From positions 1,798,001 through 1,862,000 of the forward strand of contig OZ059897.1 of the NCBI GenBank assembly GCA_964057225.1: DNA of 64,000 nucleotides. The letters are read 5' to 3'. Below the pieces are notes generated by a model that saw only the letters and a list, made by a program, of their open reading frames with translations, did no database searches and was not told where the DNA came from. Positions 51,245 through 63,645 of this stretch are shown here, piece after piece. The first letter of the stretch is position 1. Every line of letters begins with the position of its first letter. Origin of the DNA: Auanema rhodensis. Its lineage: Eukaryota > Nematoda > Chromadorea > Rhabditida > Rhabditidae. Position numbers and translations under genes: made by a program.

Positions 51245-54052
51245 TGTTATTCAACGAAAAAATTAGTTCTTCAGGGTGAAAATCGAGGATATAAGTGTGA
51301 ACTTATATCAGTTGATATCTCGGTGCATTTTTAAGCTAGCGCAAATCTGATAACACAGATCGACGCAGCTTAAAAATCCGCATCGAATGCACTATACTAC
51401 ATTGAGAAACGCTCTATACAAAAATTAGTTATGATCGTTTGAAAAATAATGCATTAGTGTATGTTGAGTTCCCATGTACACTCAACATTGCTTCCAAAAA
51501 CATTTTGACAAAAATTTTCCCGAAAAATTTCTAAATAATTTCACAAAAAGTAGATGTTTTTAGATTCCTTTTTTCAAGGCAAAGACGATAGACAATGTTA
51601 TTCAACGAAAAAATTAGTTCTTCAGGGTGAAAATCGAGGATATAAGTGTGAACTTATATCAGTTGATATCTCGGTGCATTTTTAAGCTAGCGCAAATCTG
51701 ATAACACAGATCGACGCAGCTTAAAAATCCGCATCGAATGCACTATACTACATTGAGAAACGCTCTATACAAAAATTAGTTATGATCGTTTGAAAAATAA
51801 TGCATTAGTGTATGTTGAGTTCCCATGTACACTCAACATTGCTTCCAAAAACATTTTGACAAAAATTTTCCCGAAAAATTTCTAAATAATTTCACAAAAA
51901 GTAGATGTTTTTAGATTCCTTTTTTCAAGGCAAAGACGATAGACAATGTTATTCAACGAAAAAATTAGTTCTTCAGGGTGAAAATCGAGGATATAAGTGT
52001 GAACTTATATCAGTTGATATCTCGGTGCATTTTTAAGCTAGCGCAAATCTGATAACACAGATCGACGCAGCTTAAAAATCCGCATCGAATGCACTATACT
52101 ACATTGAGAAACGCTCTATACAAAAATTAGTTATGATCGTTTGAAAAATAATGCATTAGTGTATGTTGAGTTCCCATGTACACTCAACATTGCTTCCAAA
52201 AACATTTTGACAAAAATTTTCCCGAAAAATTTCTAAATAATTTCACAAAAAGTAGATGTTTTTAGATTCCTTTTTTCAAGGCAAAGACGATAGACAATGT
52301 TATTCAACGAAAAAATTAGTTCTTCAGGGTGAAAATCGAGGATATAAGTGTGAACTTATATCAGTTGATATCTCGGTGCATTTTTAAGCTAGCGCAAATC
52401 TGATAACACAGATCGACGCAGCTTAAAAATCCGCATCGAATGCACTATACTACATTGAGAAACGCTCTATACAAAAATTAGTTATGATCGTTTGAAAAAT
52501 AATGCATTAGTGTATGTTGAGTTCCCATGTACACTCAACATTGCTTCCAAAAACATTTTGACAAAAATTTTCCCGAAAAATTTCTAAATAATTTCACAAA
52601 AAGTAGATGTTTTTAGATTCCTTTTTTCAAGGCAAAGACGATAGACAATGTTATTCAACGAAAAAATTAGTTCTTCAGGGTGAAAATCGAGGATATAAGT
52701 GTGAACTTATATCAGTTGATATCTCGGTGCATTTTTAAGCTAGCGCAAATCTGATAACACAGATCGACGCAGCTTAAAAATCCGCATCGAATGCACTATA
52801 CTACATTGAGAAACGCTCTATACAAAAATTAGTTATGATCGTTTGAAAAATAATGCATTAGTGTATGTTGAGTTCCCATGTACACTCAACATTGCTTCCA
52901 AAAACATTTTGACAAAAATTTTCCCGAAAAATTTCTAAATAATTTCACAAAAAGTAGATGTTTTTAGATTCCTTTTTTCAAGGCAAAGACGATAGACAAT
53001 GTTATTCAACGAAAAAATTAGTTCTTCAGGGTGAAAATCGAGGATATAAGTGTGAACTTATATCAGTTGATATCTCGGTGCATTTTTAAGCTAGCGCAAA
53101 TCTGATAACACAGATCGACGCAGCTTAAAAATCCGCATCGAATGCACTATACTACATTGAGAAACGCTCTATACAAAAATTAGTTATGATCGTTTGAAAA
53201 ATAATGCATTAGTGTATGTTGAGTTCCCATGTACACTCAACATTGCTTCCAAAAACATTTTGACAAAAATTTTCCCGAAAAATTTCTAAATAATTTCACA
53301 AAAAGTAGATGTTTTTAGATTCCTTTTTTCAAGGCAAAGACGATAGACAATGTTATTCAACGAAAAAATTAGTTCTTCAGGGTGAAAATCGAGGATATAA
53401 GTGTGAACTTATATCAGTTGATATCTCGGTGCATTTTTAAGCTAGCGCAAATCTGATAACACAGATCGACGCAGCTTAAAAATCCGCATCGAATGCACTA
53501 TACTACATTGAGAAACGCTCTATACAAAAATTAGTTATGATCGTTTGAAAAATAATGCATTAGTGTATGTTGAGTTCCCATGTACACTCAACATTGCTTC
53601 CAAAAACATTTTGACAAAAATTTTCCCGAAAAATTTCTAAATAATTTCACAAAAAGTAGATGTTTTTAGATTCCTTTTTTCAAGGCAAAGACGATAGACA
53701 ATGTTATTCAACGAAAAAATTAGTTCTTCAGGGTGAAAATCGAGGATATAAGTGTGAACTTATATCAGTTGATATCTCGGTGCATTTTTAAGCTAGCGCA
53801 AATCTGATAACACAGATCGACGCAGCTTAAAAATCCGCATCGAATGCACTATACTACATTGAGAAACGCTCTATACAAAAATTAGTTATGATCGTTTGAA
53901 AAATAATGCATTAGTGTATGTTGAGTTCCCATGTACACTCAACATTGCTTCCAAAAACATTTTGACAAAAATTTTCCCGAAAAATTTCTAATTAATTTCA
54001 CAAAAAGTAGATGTTTTTAGATTCCTTTTTTCAAGACGAATACGATGGACAA
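51245..54052. repeat. Homogeneous run of one monomer type (8 x 351 bp)
   Basis: Monomers 147-154 are all the G type: gatagacaatg, ttagttc, cttatatcag, gatatct, GCTAGC, gatcgacg, gaatg, gctctatac, atgttgag, attttgac. I could see no difference among the central copies 148-153. The first copy is entered from a U-type tail (acattgttatt, ~51241) and the last leaves through taattaattt and gacgaatacg. HOR order is absent here, so this looks like the most recent, single-monomer amplification in the window. Confidence 0.9.
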
Positions 54053-55105
54053 TGTTTTTCAACGAAAAAATCATTTCTTCAGGGTGAAAATCGAGGATAT
54101 AAGTGTGAACATATATCAGTTGATATCTCGGTGCATTTTTAAGTTAACTCAAATCTGATAACACAGATCAACGCAGCTTAAAAATCCGCATCGAATGCAC
54201 TATACTACATTGAGAAACGCTCTATACAAAAATTAGTTATGATCGTTTGAAAAATAATGCATTAGTGTATGCTGAGTTCCCATGTACACTCAACATTGCT
54301 TCCAAAAACATTGTGACAAAAATTTTCCCGAAAAATTTCTAAATAATTTCACAAAAAGTAGATGTTTTTAGATTCCTTTTTTCAAGGCAAAGACGATGGA
54401 CAATGTTATTCAACGAAAAAATTAATTCTTCAGGGTGAAAATCGAGGATATAAGTGTGAACTTATATCAGTTGATATCTCGGTGCATTTTTAAGCTAGTG
54501 CAAATCTGATAACACAGATCGACGCAGCTTAAAAATCCGCATCGAATGCACTATACCACATTGAGAAACGCTTAATACAAAATTTAGTTATGATAGTTTG
54601 AAAAATAATGCATTAGTGTATGCTGAGTTCCCATGTACACTCAACATTGCTTCCAAAAACATTGTGACAAAAATTTTCCCGAAAAATTTCTAAATAATTT
54701 CACAAAAAGTAGATGTTTTTAGATTCCTTTTTTCAAGGCAAAGACGATGGACAATGTTATTCAACGAAAAAATTAATTCTTCAGGGTGAAAATCGAGGAT
54801 ATAAGTGTGAACATATATCAGTTGATATCTCAGTGCATTTTTAAGCTAACTCAAATCTGATAACACAGATCGACGCAGCTTAAAAATCCGCATCGAATGC
54901 ACTATACTACATTGAGAAACGCTCTATACAAAAATTAGTTATGATCGTTTGAAAAATAATGCATTAGTGTATGTTGAGTTCCCATGTACACTCAACATTG
55001 CTTCCAAAAACATTTTGACAAAAATTTTCCCGAAAAATTTCTAATTAATTTCACAAAAAGTAGATGTTTTTAGATTCCTTTTTTCAAGACGAATACGATG
55101 GACAA
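54053..55105. repeat. Spacer trio: GTTAAC copy, T, and a ctcagtg copy
   Basis: Monomers 155-157 separate two homogeneous G runs. Monomer 156 is a T copy with an atgctgag...ctcaacat tail. Monomer 157 joins a taattc head to a catatat, ctcagtg, aagctaactc body and a taattaattt tail. The same trio recurs at 60372-61424, and monomers 156-157 also recur at 57212-57913. Confidence 0.82.
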
Positions 55106-57211
55106 TGTTTTTCAACGAAAAAATCATTTCTTCAGGGTGAAAATTGAGGATATAAGTGTGAACTTATATCAGTTGATATCTCGGTGCATTTTTAAGCTAG
55201 CGCAAATCTGATAACACAGATCGACGCAGCTTAAAAATCCGCATCGAATGCACTATACTACATTGAGAAACGCTCTATACAAAAATTAGTTATGATCGTT
55301 TGAAAAATAATGCATTAGTGTATGTTGAGTTCCCATGTACACTCAACATTGCTTCCAAAAACATTTTGACAAAAATTTTCCCGAAAAATTTCTAAATAAT
55401 TTCACAAAAAGTAGATGTTTTTAGATTCCTTTTTTCAAGGCAAAGACGATAGACAATGTTATTCAACGAAAAAATTAGTTCTTCAGGGTGAAAATCGAGG
55501 ATATAAGTGTGAACTTATATCAGTTGATATCTCGGTGCATTTTTAAGCTAGCGCAAATCTGATAACACAGATCGACGCAGCTTAAAAATCCGCATCGAAT
55601 GCACTATACTACATTGAGAAACGCTCTATACAAAAATTAGTTATGATCGTTTGAAAAATAATGCATTAGTGTATGTTGAGTTCCCATGTACAATCAACAT
55701 TGCTTCCAAAAACATTTTGACAAAAATTTTCCCGAAAAATTTCTAAATAATTTCACAAAAAGTAGATGTTTTTAGATTCCTTTTTTCAAGGCAAAGACGA
55801 TAGACAATGTTATTCAACGAAAAAATTAGTTCTTCAGGGTGAAAATCGAGGATATAAGTGTGAACTTATATCAGTTGATATCTCGGTGCATTTTTAAGCT
55901 AGCGCAAATCTGATAACACAGATCGACGCAGCTTAAAAATCCGCATCGAATGCACTATACTACATTGAGAAACGCTCTATACAAAAATTAGTTATGATCG
56001 TTTGAAAAATAATGCATTAGTGTATGTTGAGTTCCCATGTACACTCAACATTGCTTCCAAAAACATTTTGACAAAAATTTTCCCGAAAAATTTCTAAATA
56101 ATTTCACAAAAAGTAGATGTTTTTAGATTCCTTTTTTCAAGGCAAAGACGATAGACAATGTTATTCAACGAAAAAATTAGTTCTTCAGGGTGAAAATCGA
56201 GGATATAAGTGTGAACTTATATCAGTTGATATCTCGGTGCATTTTTAAGCTAGCGCAAATCTGATAACACAGATCGACGCAGCTTAAAAATCCGCATCGA
56301 ATGCACTATACTACATTGAGAAACGCTCTATACAAAAATTAGTTATGATCGTTTGAAAAATAATGCATTAGTGTATGTTGAGTTCCCATGTACACTCAAC
56401 ATTGCTTCCAAAAACATTTTGACAAAAATTTTCCCGAAAAATTTCTAAATAATTTCACAAAAAGTAGATGTTTTTAGATTCCTTTTTTCAAGGCAAAGAC
56501 GATAGACAATGTTATTCAACGAAAAAATTAGTTCTTCAGGGTGAAAATCGAGGATATAAGTGTGAACTTATATCAGTTGATATCTCGGTGCATTTTTAAG
56601 CTAGCGCAAATCTGATAACACAGATCGACGCAGCTTAAAAATCCGCATCGAATGCACTATACTACATTGAGAAACGCTCTATACAAAAATTAGTTATGAT
56701 CGTTTGAAAAATAATGCATTAGTGTATGTTGAGTTCCCATGTACACTCAACATTGCTTCCAAAAACATTTTGACAAAAATTTTCCCGAAAAATTTCTAAA
56801 TAATTTCACAAAAAGTAGATGTTTTTAGATTCCTTTTTTCAAGGCAAAGACGATAGACAATGTTATTCAACGAAAAAATTAGTTCTTCAGGGTGAAAATC
56901 GAGGATATAAGTGTGAACTTATATCAGTTGATATCTCGGTGCATTTTTAAGCTAGCGCAAATCTGATAACACAGATCGACGCAGCTTAAAAATCCGCATC
57001 GAATGCACTATACTACATTGAGAAACGCTCTATACAAAAATTAGTTATGATCGTTTGAAAAATAATGCATTAGTGTATGTTGAGTTCCCATGTACACTCA
57101 ACATTGCTTCCAAAAACATTTTGACAAAAATTTTCCCGAAAAATTTCTAAATAATTTCACAAAAAGTAGATGTTTTTAGATTCCTTTTTTCAAGGCAAAG
57201 ACGATGGACAA
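55106..57211. repeat. Second homogeneous G-type run (monomers 158-163)
   Basis: Monomer 158 has a catttc, aaaattgagg head and becomes G type from about cttatat onward (~55163). Monomers 159-163 are G type and nearly invariant; monomer 159 has a single acaatcaac in place of acactcaac (~55692). The run exits through gatggac (~57200) into a T copy. It matches the 51245-54052 run and probably arose from the same amplification, split by insertion or exchange of the trio at 54053. Confidence 0.87.
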
Positions 57212-60200
57212 TGTTATTCAACGAAAAAATTAATTCTTCAGGGTGAAAATCGAGGATATAAGTGTGAACTTATATCAGTTGATATCTCGGTGCATTTTTA
57301 AGCTAGTGCAAATCTGATAACACAGATCGACGCAGCTTAAAAATCCGCATCGAATGCACTATACCACATTGAGAAACGCTTAATACAAAATTTAGTTATG
57401 ATAGTTTGAAAAATAATGCATTAGTGTATGCTGAGTTCCCATGTACACTCAACATTGCTTCCAAAAACATTGTGACAAAAATTTTCCCGAAAAATTTCTA
57501 AATAATTTCACAAAAAGTAGATGTTTTTAGATTCCTTTTTTCAAGGCAAAGACGATGGACAATGTTATTCAACGAAAAAATTAATTCTTCAGGGTGAAAA
57601 TCGAGGATATAAGTGTGAACATATATCAGTTGATATCTCAGTGCATTTTTAAGCTAACTCAAATCTGATAACACAGATCGACGCAGCTTAAAAATCCGCA
57701 TCGAATGCACTATACTACATTGAGAAACGCTCTATACAAAAATTAGTTATGATCGTTTGAAAAATAATGCATTAGTGTATGTTGAGTTCCCATGTACACT
57801 CAACATTGCTTCCAAAAACATTTTGACAAAAATTTTCCCGAAAAATTTCTAATTAATTTCACAAAAAGTAGATGTTTTTAGATTCCTTTTTTCAAGACGA
57901 ATACGATGGACAATGTTTTTCAACGAAAAAATCATTTCTTCAGGGTGAAAATCGAGGATATAAGTGTGAACATATATCAGTTGATATCTCGGTGCATTTT
58001 TAAGTTAACTCAAATCTGATAACACAGATCAACGCAGCTTAAAAATCCGCATCGAATGCACTATACTACATTGAGAAACGCTCTATACAAAAATTAGTTA
58101 TGATCGTTTGAAAAATAATGCATTAGTGTATGCTGAGTTCCCATGTACACTCAACATTGCTTCCAAAAACATTGTGACAAAAATTTTCCCGAAAAATTTC
58201 TAAATAATTTCACAAAAAGTAGATGTTTTTAGATTCCTTTTTTCAAGGCAAAGACGATGGACAATGTTATTCAACGAAAAAATTAATTCTTCAGGGTGAA
58301 AATCGAGGATATAAGTGTGAACTTATATCAGTTGATATCTCGGTGCATTTTTAAGCTAGTGCAAATCTGATAACACAGATCGACGCAGCTTAAAAATCCG
58401 CATCGAATGCACTATACCACATTGAGAAACGCTTAATACAAAATTTAGTTATGATAGTTTGAAAAATAATGCATTAGTGTATGCTGAGTTCCCATGTACA
58501 CTTAACATTGCTTCCAAAAACATTGTGACAAAAATTTTCCCGAAAAATTTCTAAATAATTTCACAAAAAGTAGATGTTTTTAGATTCCTTTTTTCAAGAC
58601 GAATACGATGGACAATGTTTTTCAACGAAAAAATCATTTCTTCAGGGTGAAAATTGAGGATATAAGTGTGAACATATATCAGTTGATATCTCAGTGCATT
58701 TTTAAGCTAACTCAAATCTGATAACACAGATCGACGCAGCTTAAAAATCCGCATCGAATGCACTATACTACATTGAGAAACGCTCTATACAAAAATTAGT
58801 TATGATCGTTTGAAAAATAATGCATTAGTGTATGCTGAGTTCCCATGTACACTCAACATTGCTTCCAAAAACATTTTGACAAAAATTTTCCCGAAAAATT
58901 TCTGAATAATTTCACAAAAAGTGAATGTTTTTAGATTCCTTTTTTCAAGGCGAAGACGATGGACATTGTTATTCAACGAAAAAATTAATTCTTCAGGGTG
59001 AAAATCGAGGATATAAGTGTGAACCTATATCAGTTGATATCTCGGTGCATTTTTAAGCTAACTCAAATCGGATAACACAGATCGACGCAGCTTAAAAATC
59101 CGCATCGAATGCATTATACTACATTGAGAAACGCTCTATACAAAAATTAGTTATGATCGTTTGAAAAAAAATTGCATTAGTGTGTGTTGAGTTCCCATGT
59201 ACACTTAACATTGCTTCCAAAAACATTGTGACAAAAATTTTCCCGAAAAATTTCTAAATAATTTCACAAAAAGTAGATGTTTTTAGATTTCTTTTTTCAA
59301 GGCAAAGACGATGGACAATGTTATTCAACGAAAAAATTAATTCTTCAGGGTGAAAATCGAGGATATAAGTGTGAACCTATATCAGTTGATATCTCGGTGC
59401 ATTTTTAAGCTAGCGCAAATCTGATAACACAGATCAACGCAGCTTAAAAATCCGCATCGAATGCACTATACTACAATGAGAAACGCTCTATACAAAAATT
59501 AGTTATGATCGTTTGAAAAATAATGCATTAGTGTATGTTGAGTTCCCATGTACACTCAACATTGCTTCCAAAAACATTTTGACAAAAATTTTCCCGAAAA
59601 ATTTCTAGATAATTTCACAAAAAGTAGATGTTTTTAGATTCCTTTTTTCAAGACAAATACGATGGACAATGTTTTTTAACGAAAAAATCATTTCTTCAGG
59701 GTGAAAATCGAGGATATAAGTGTGAACATATATCAGTTGATATCTCGGTGCATTTTTAAGCTAACTCAAATCTGATAACACAGATCGACGCAGCTTAAAA
59801 ATCCGCATCGAATGCACTATACTACATTGAGAAACGCTCTATACAAAAATTAGTTATGATCGTTTGAAAAATAATGCATTAGTGTATGCTGAGTTCCCAT
59901 GTACACTCAACATTGCTTCCAAAAACATTTTGACAAAAATTTTCCCGAAAAATTTCTAAATAATTTCACAAAAAGTAGATGTTTTTAGATTCCTTTTTTC
60001 AAGACGAATACGATGGACAATGTTTTTCAACGAAAAAATCATTTCTTCAGGGTGAAAATCGAGGATATAAGTGTGAACTTATATCAGTTGATATCTCGGT
60101 GCATTTTTAAGCTAGCGCAAATCTGATAACACAGATCGACGCAGCTTAAAAATCCGCATCGAATGCACTATACTACATTGAGAAACGCTCTATACAAAAA

Positions 60201-63200
60201 TTAGTTATGATCGTTTGAAAAATAATGCATTAGTGTATGTTGAGTTCCCATGTACACTCAACATTGCTTCCAAAAACATTTTGACAAAAATTTTCCCGAA
60301 AAATTTCTAATTAATTTCACAAAAAGTAGATGTTTTTAGATTCCTTTTTTCAAGACGAATACGATGGACAATGTTTTTCAACGAAAAAATCATTTCTTCA
60401 GGGTGAAAATCGAGGATATAAGTGTGAACATATATCAGTTGATATCTCGGTGCATTTTTAAGTTAACTCAAATCTGATAACACAGATCAACGCAGCTTAA
60501 AAATCCGCATCGAATGCACTATACTACATTGAGAAACGCTCTATACAAAAATTAGTTATGATCGTTTGAAAAATAATGCATTAGTGTATGCTGAGTTCCC
60601 ATGTACACTCAACATTGCTTCCAAAAACATTGTGACAAAAATTTTCCCGAAAAATTTCTAAATAATTTCACAAAAAGTAGATGTTTTTAGATTCCTTTTT
60701 TCAAGGCAAAGACGATGGACAATGTTATTCAACGAAAAAATTAATTCTTCAGGGTGAAAATCGAGGATATAAGTGTGAACTTATATCAGTTGATATCTCG
60801 GTGCATTTTTAAGCTAGTGCAAATCTGATAACACAGATCGACGCAGCTTAAAAATCCGCATCGAATGCACTATACCACATTGAGAAACGCTTAATACAAA
60901 ATTTAGTTATGATAGTTTGAAAAATAATGCATTAGTGTATGCTGAGTTCCCATGTACACTCAACATTGCTTCCAAAAACATTGTGACAAAAATTTTCCCG
61001 AAAAATTTCTAAATAATTTCACAAAAAGTAGATGTTTTTAGATTCCTTTTTTCAAGGCAAAGACGATGGACAATGTTATTCAACGAAAAAATTAATTCTT
61101 CAGGGTGAAAATCGAGGATATAAGTGTGAACATATATCAGTTGATATCTCAGTGCATTTTTAAGCTAACTCAAATCTGATAACACAGATCGACGCAGCTT
61201 AAAAATCCGCATCGAATGCACTATACTACATTGAGAAACGCTCTATACAAAAATTAGTTATGATCGTTTGAAAAATAATGCATTAGTGTATGTTGAGTTC
61301 CCATGTACACTCAACATTGCTTCCAAAAACATTTTGACAAAAATTTTCCCGAAAAATTTCTAATTAATTTCACAAAAAGTAGATGTTTTTAGATTCCTTT
61401 TTTCAAGACGAATACGATGGACAATGTTTTTCAACGAAAAAATCATTTCTTCAGGGTGAAAATCGAGGATATAAGTGTGAACATATATCAGTTGATATCT
61501 CGGTGCATTTTTAAGTTAACTCAAATCTGATAACACAGATCAACGCAGCTTAAAAATCCGCATCGAATGCACTATACTACATTGAGAAACGCTCTATACA
61601 AAAATTAGTTATGATCGTTTGAAAAATAATGCATTAGTGTATGCTGAGTTCCCATGTACACTCAACATTGCTTCCAAAAACATTGTGACAAAAATTTTCC
61701 CGAAAAATTTCTAAATAATTTCACAAAAAGTAGATGTTTTTAGATTCCTTTTTTCAAGGCAAAGACGATGGACAATGTTATTCAACGAAAAAATTAATTC
61801 TTCAGGGTGAAAATCGAGGATATAAGTGTGAACTTATATCAGTTGATATCTCGGTGCATTTTTAAGCTAGTGCAAATCTGATAACACAGATCGACGCAGC
61901 TTAAAAATCCGCATCGAATGCACTATACCACATTGAGAAACGCTTAATACAAAATTTAGTTATGATAGTTTGAAAAATAATGCATTAGTGTATGCTGAGT
62001 TCCCATGTACACTTAACATTGCTTCCAAAAACATTGTGACAAAAATTTTCCCGAAAAATTTCTAAATAATTTCACAAAAAGTAGATGTTTTTAGATTCCT
62101 TTTTTCAAGACGAATACGATGGACAATGTTTTTCAACGAAAAAATCATTTCTTCAGGGTGAAAATTGAGGATATAAGTGTGAACATATATCAGTTGATAT
62201 CTCAGTGCATTTTTAAGCTAACTCAAATCTGATAACACAGATCGACGCAGCTTAAAAATCCGCATCGAATGCACTATACTACATTGAGAAACGCTCTATA
62301 CAAAAATTAGTTATGATCGTTTGAAAAATAATGCATTAGTGTATGCTGAGTTCCCATGTACACTCAACATTGCTTCCAAAAACATTTTGACAAAAATTTT
62401 CCCGAAAAATTTCTGAATAATTTCACAAAAAGTGAATGTTTTTAGATTCCTTTTTTCAAGGCGAAGACGATGGACATTGTTATTCAACGAAAAAATTAAT
62501 TCTTCAGGGTGAAAATCGAGGATATAAGTGTGAACCTATATCAGTTGATATCTCGGTGCATTTTTAAGCTAACTCAAATCGGATAACACAGATCGACGCA
62601 GCTTAAAAATCCGCATCGAATGCATTATACTACATTGAGAAACGCTCTATACAAAAATTAGTTATGATCGTTTGAAAAAAAATTGCATTAGTGTGTGTTG
62701 AGTTCCCATGTACACTTAACATTGCTTCCAAAAACATTGTGACAAAAATTTTCCCGAAAAATTTCTAAATAATTTCACAAAAAGTAGATGTTTTTAGATT
62801 TCTTTTTTCAAGGCAAAGACGATGGACAATGTTATTCAACGAAAAAATTAATTCTTCAGGGTGAAAATCGAGGATATAAGTGTGAACCTATATCAGTTGA
62901 TATCTCGGTGCATTTTTAAGCTAGCGCAAATCTGATAACACAGATCAACGCAGCTTAAAAATCCGCATCGAATGCACTATACTACAATGAGAAACGCTCT
63001 ATACAAAAATTAGTTATGATCGTTTGAAAAATAATGCATTAGTGTATGTTGAGTTCCCATGTACACTCAACATTGCTTCCAAAAACATTTTGACAAAAAT
63101 TTTCCCGAAAAATTTCTAGATAATTTCACAAAAAGTAGATGTTTTTAGATTCCTTTTTTCAAGACAAATACGATGGACAATGTTTTTTAACGAAAAAATC

Positions 63201-63645
63201 ATTTCTTCAGGGTGAAAATCGAGGATATAAGTGTGAACATATATCAGTTGATATCTCGGTGCATTTTTAAGCTAACTCAAATCTGATAACACAGATCGAC
63301 GCAGCTTAAAAATCCGCATCGAATGCACTATACTACATTGAGAAACGCTCTATACAAAAATTAGTTATGATCGTTTGAAAAATAATGCATTAGTGTATGC
63401 TGAGTTCCCATGTACACTCAACATTGCTTCCAAAAACATTTTGACAAAAATTTTCCCGAAAAATTTCTAAATAATTTCACAAAAAGTAGATGTTTTTAGA
63501 TTCCTTTTTTCAAGACGAATACGATGGACAATGTTTTTCAACGAAAAAATCATTTCTTCAGGGTGAAAATCGAGGATATAAGTGTGAACTTATATCAGTT
63601 GATATCTCGGTGCATTTTTAAGCTAGCGCAAATCTGATAACACAG
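57190..63645. repeat. 10-monomer duplication (2 x 3511 bp, second incomplete)
   Basis: Monomers 164-172 and 174-182 align at a 3511-base shift. The order is T, ctcagtg copy, GTTAAC copy, T, U, a copy with caaatcggataac (59070, 62581) and gcattatac, a copy with acaatgag and ctagataat, a copy with agacaaatacg (~59652, ~63163), and a cttatat copy. The shared extra A base in gaaaaaaaattgc makes the unit 3511 bases, not 3510. Matching stops inside monomers 172/182: gatcgacg at ~60134 versus gatcaacg at ~63645, with acaatgag following only in the second. Confidence 0.87.
59170..59170. other. 1-bp insertion, duplicated at about 62682
   Basis: Monomer 169 reads gtttgaaaaaaaattgcatt, one base longer than other copies, so the next anchor is at 59319, 352 bases after 58967. 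The same insertion recurs in monomer 179 (~62682), 3511 or so bases on, which shows it was copied together with its neighbours. Confidence 0.82.
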
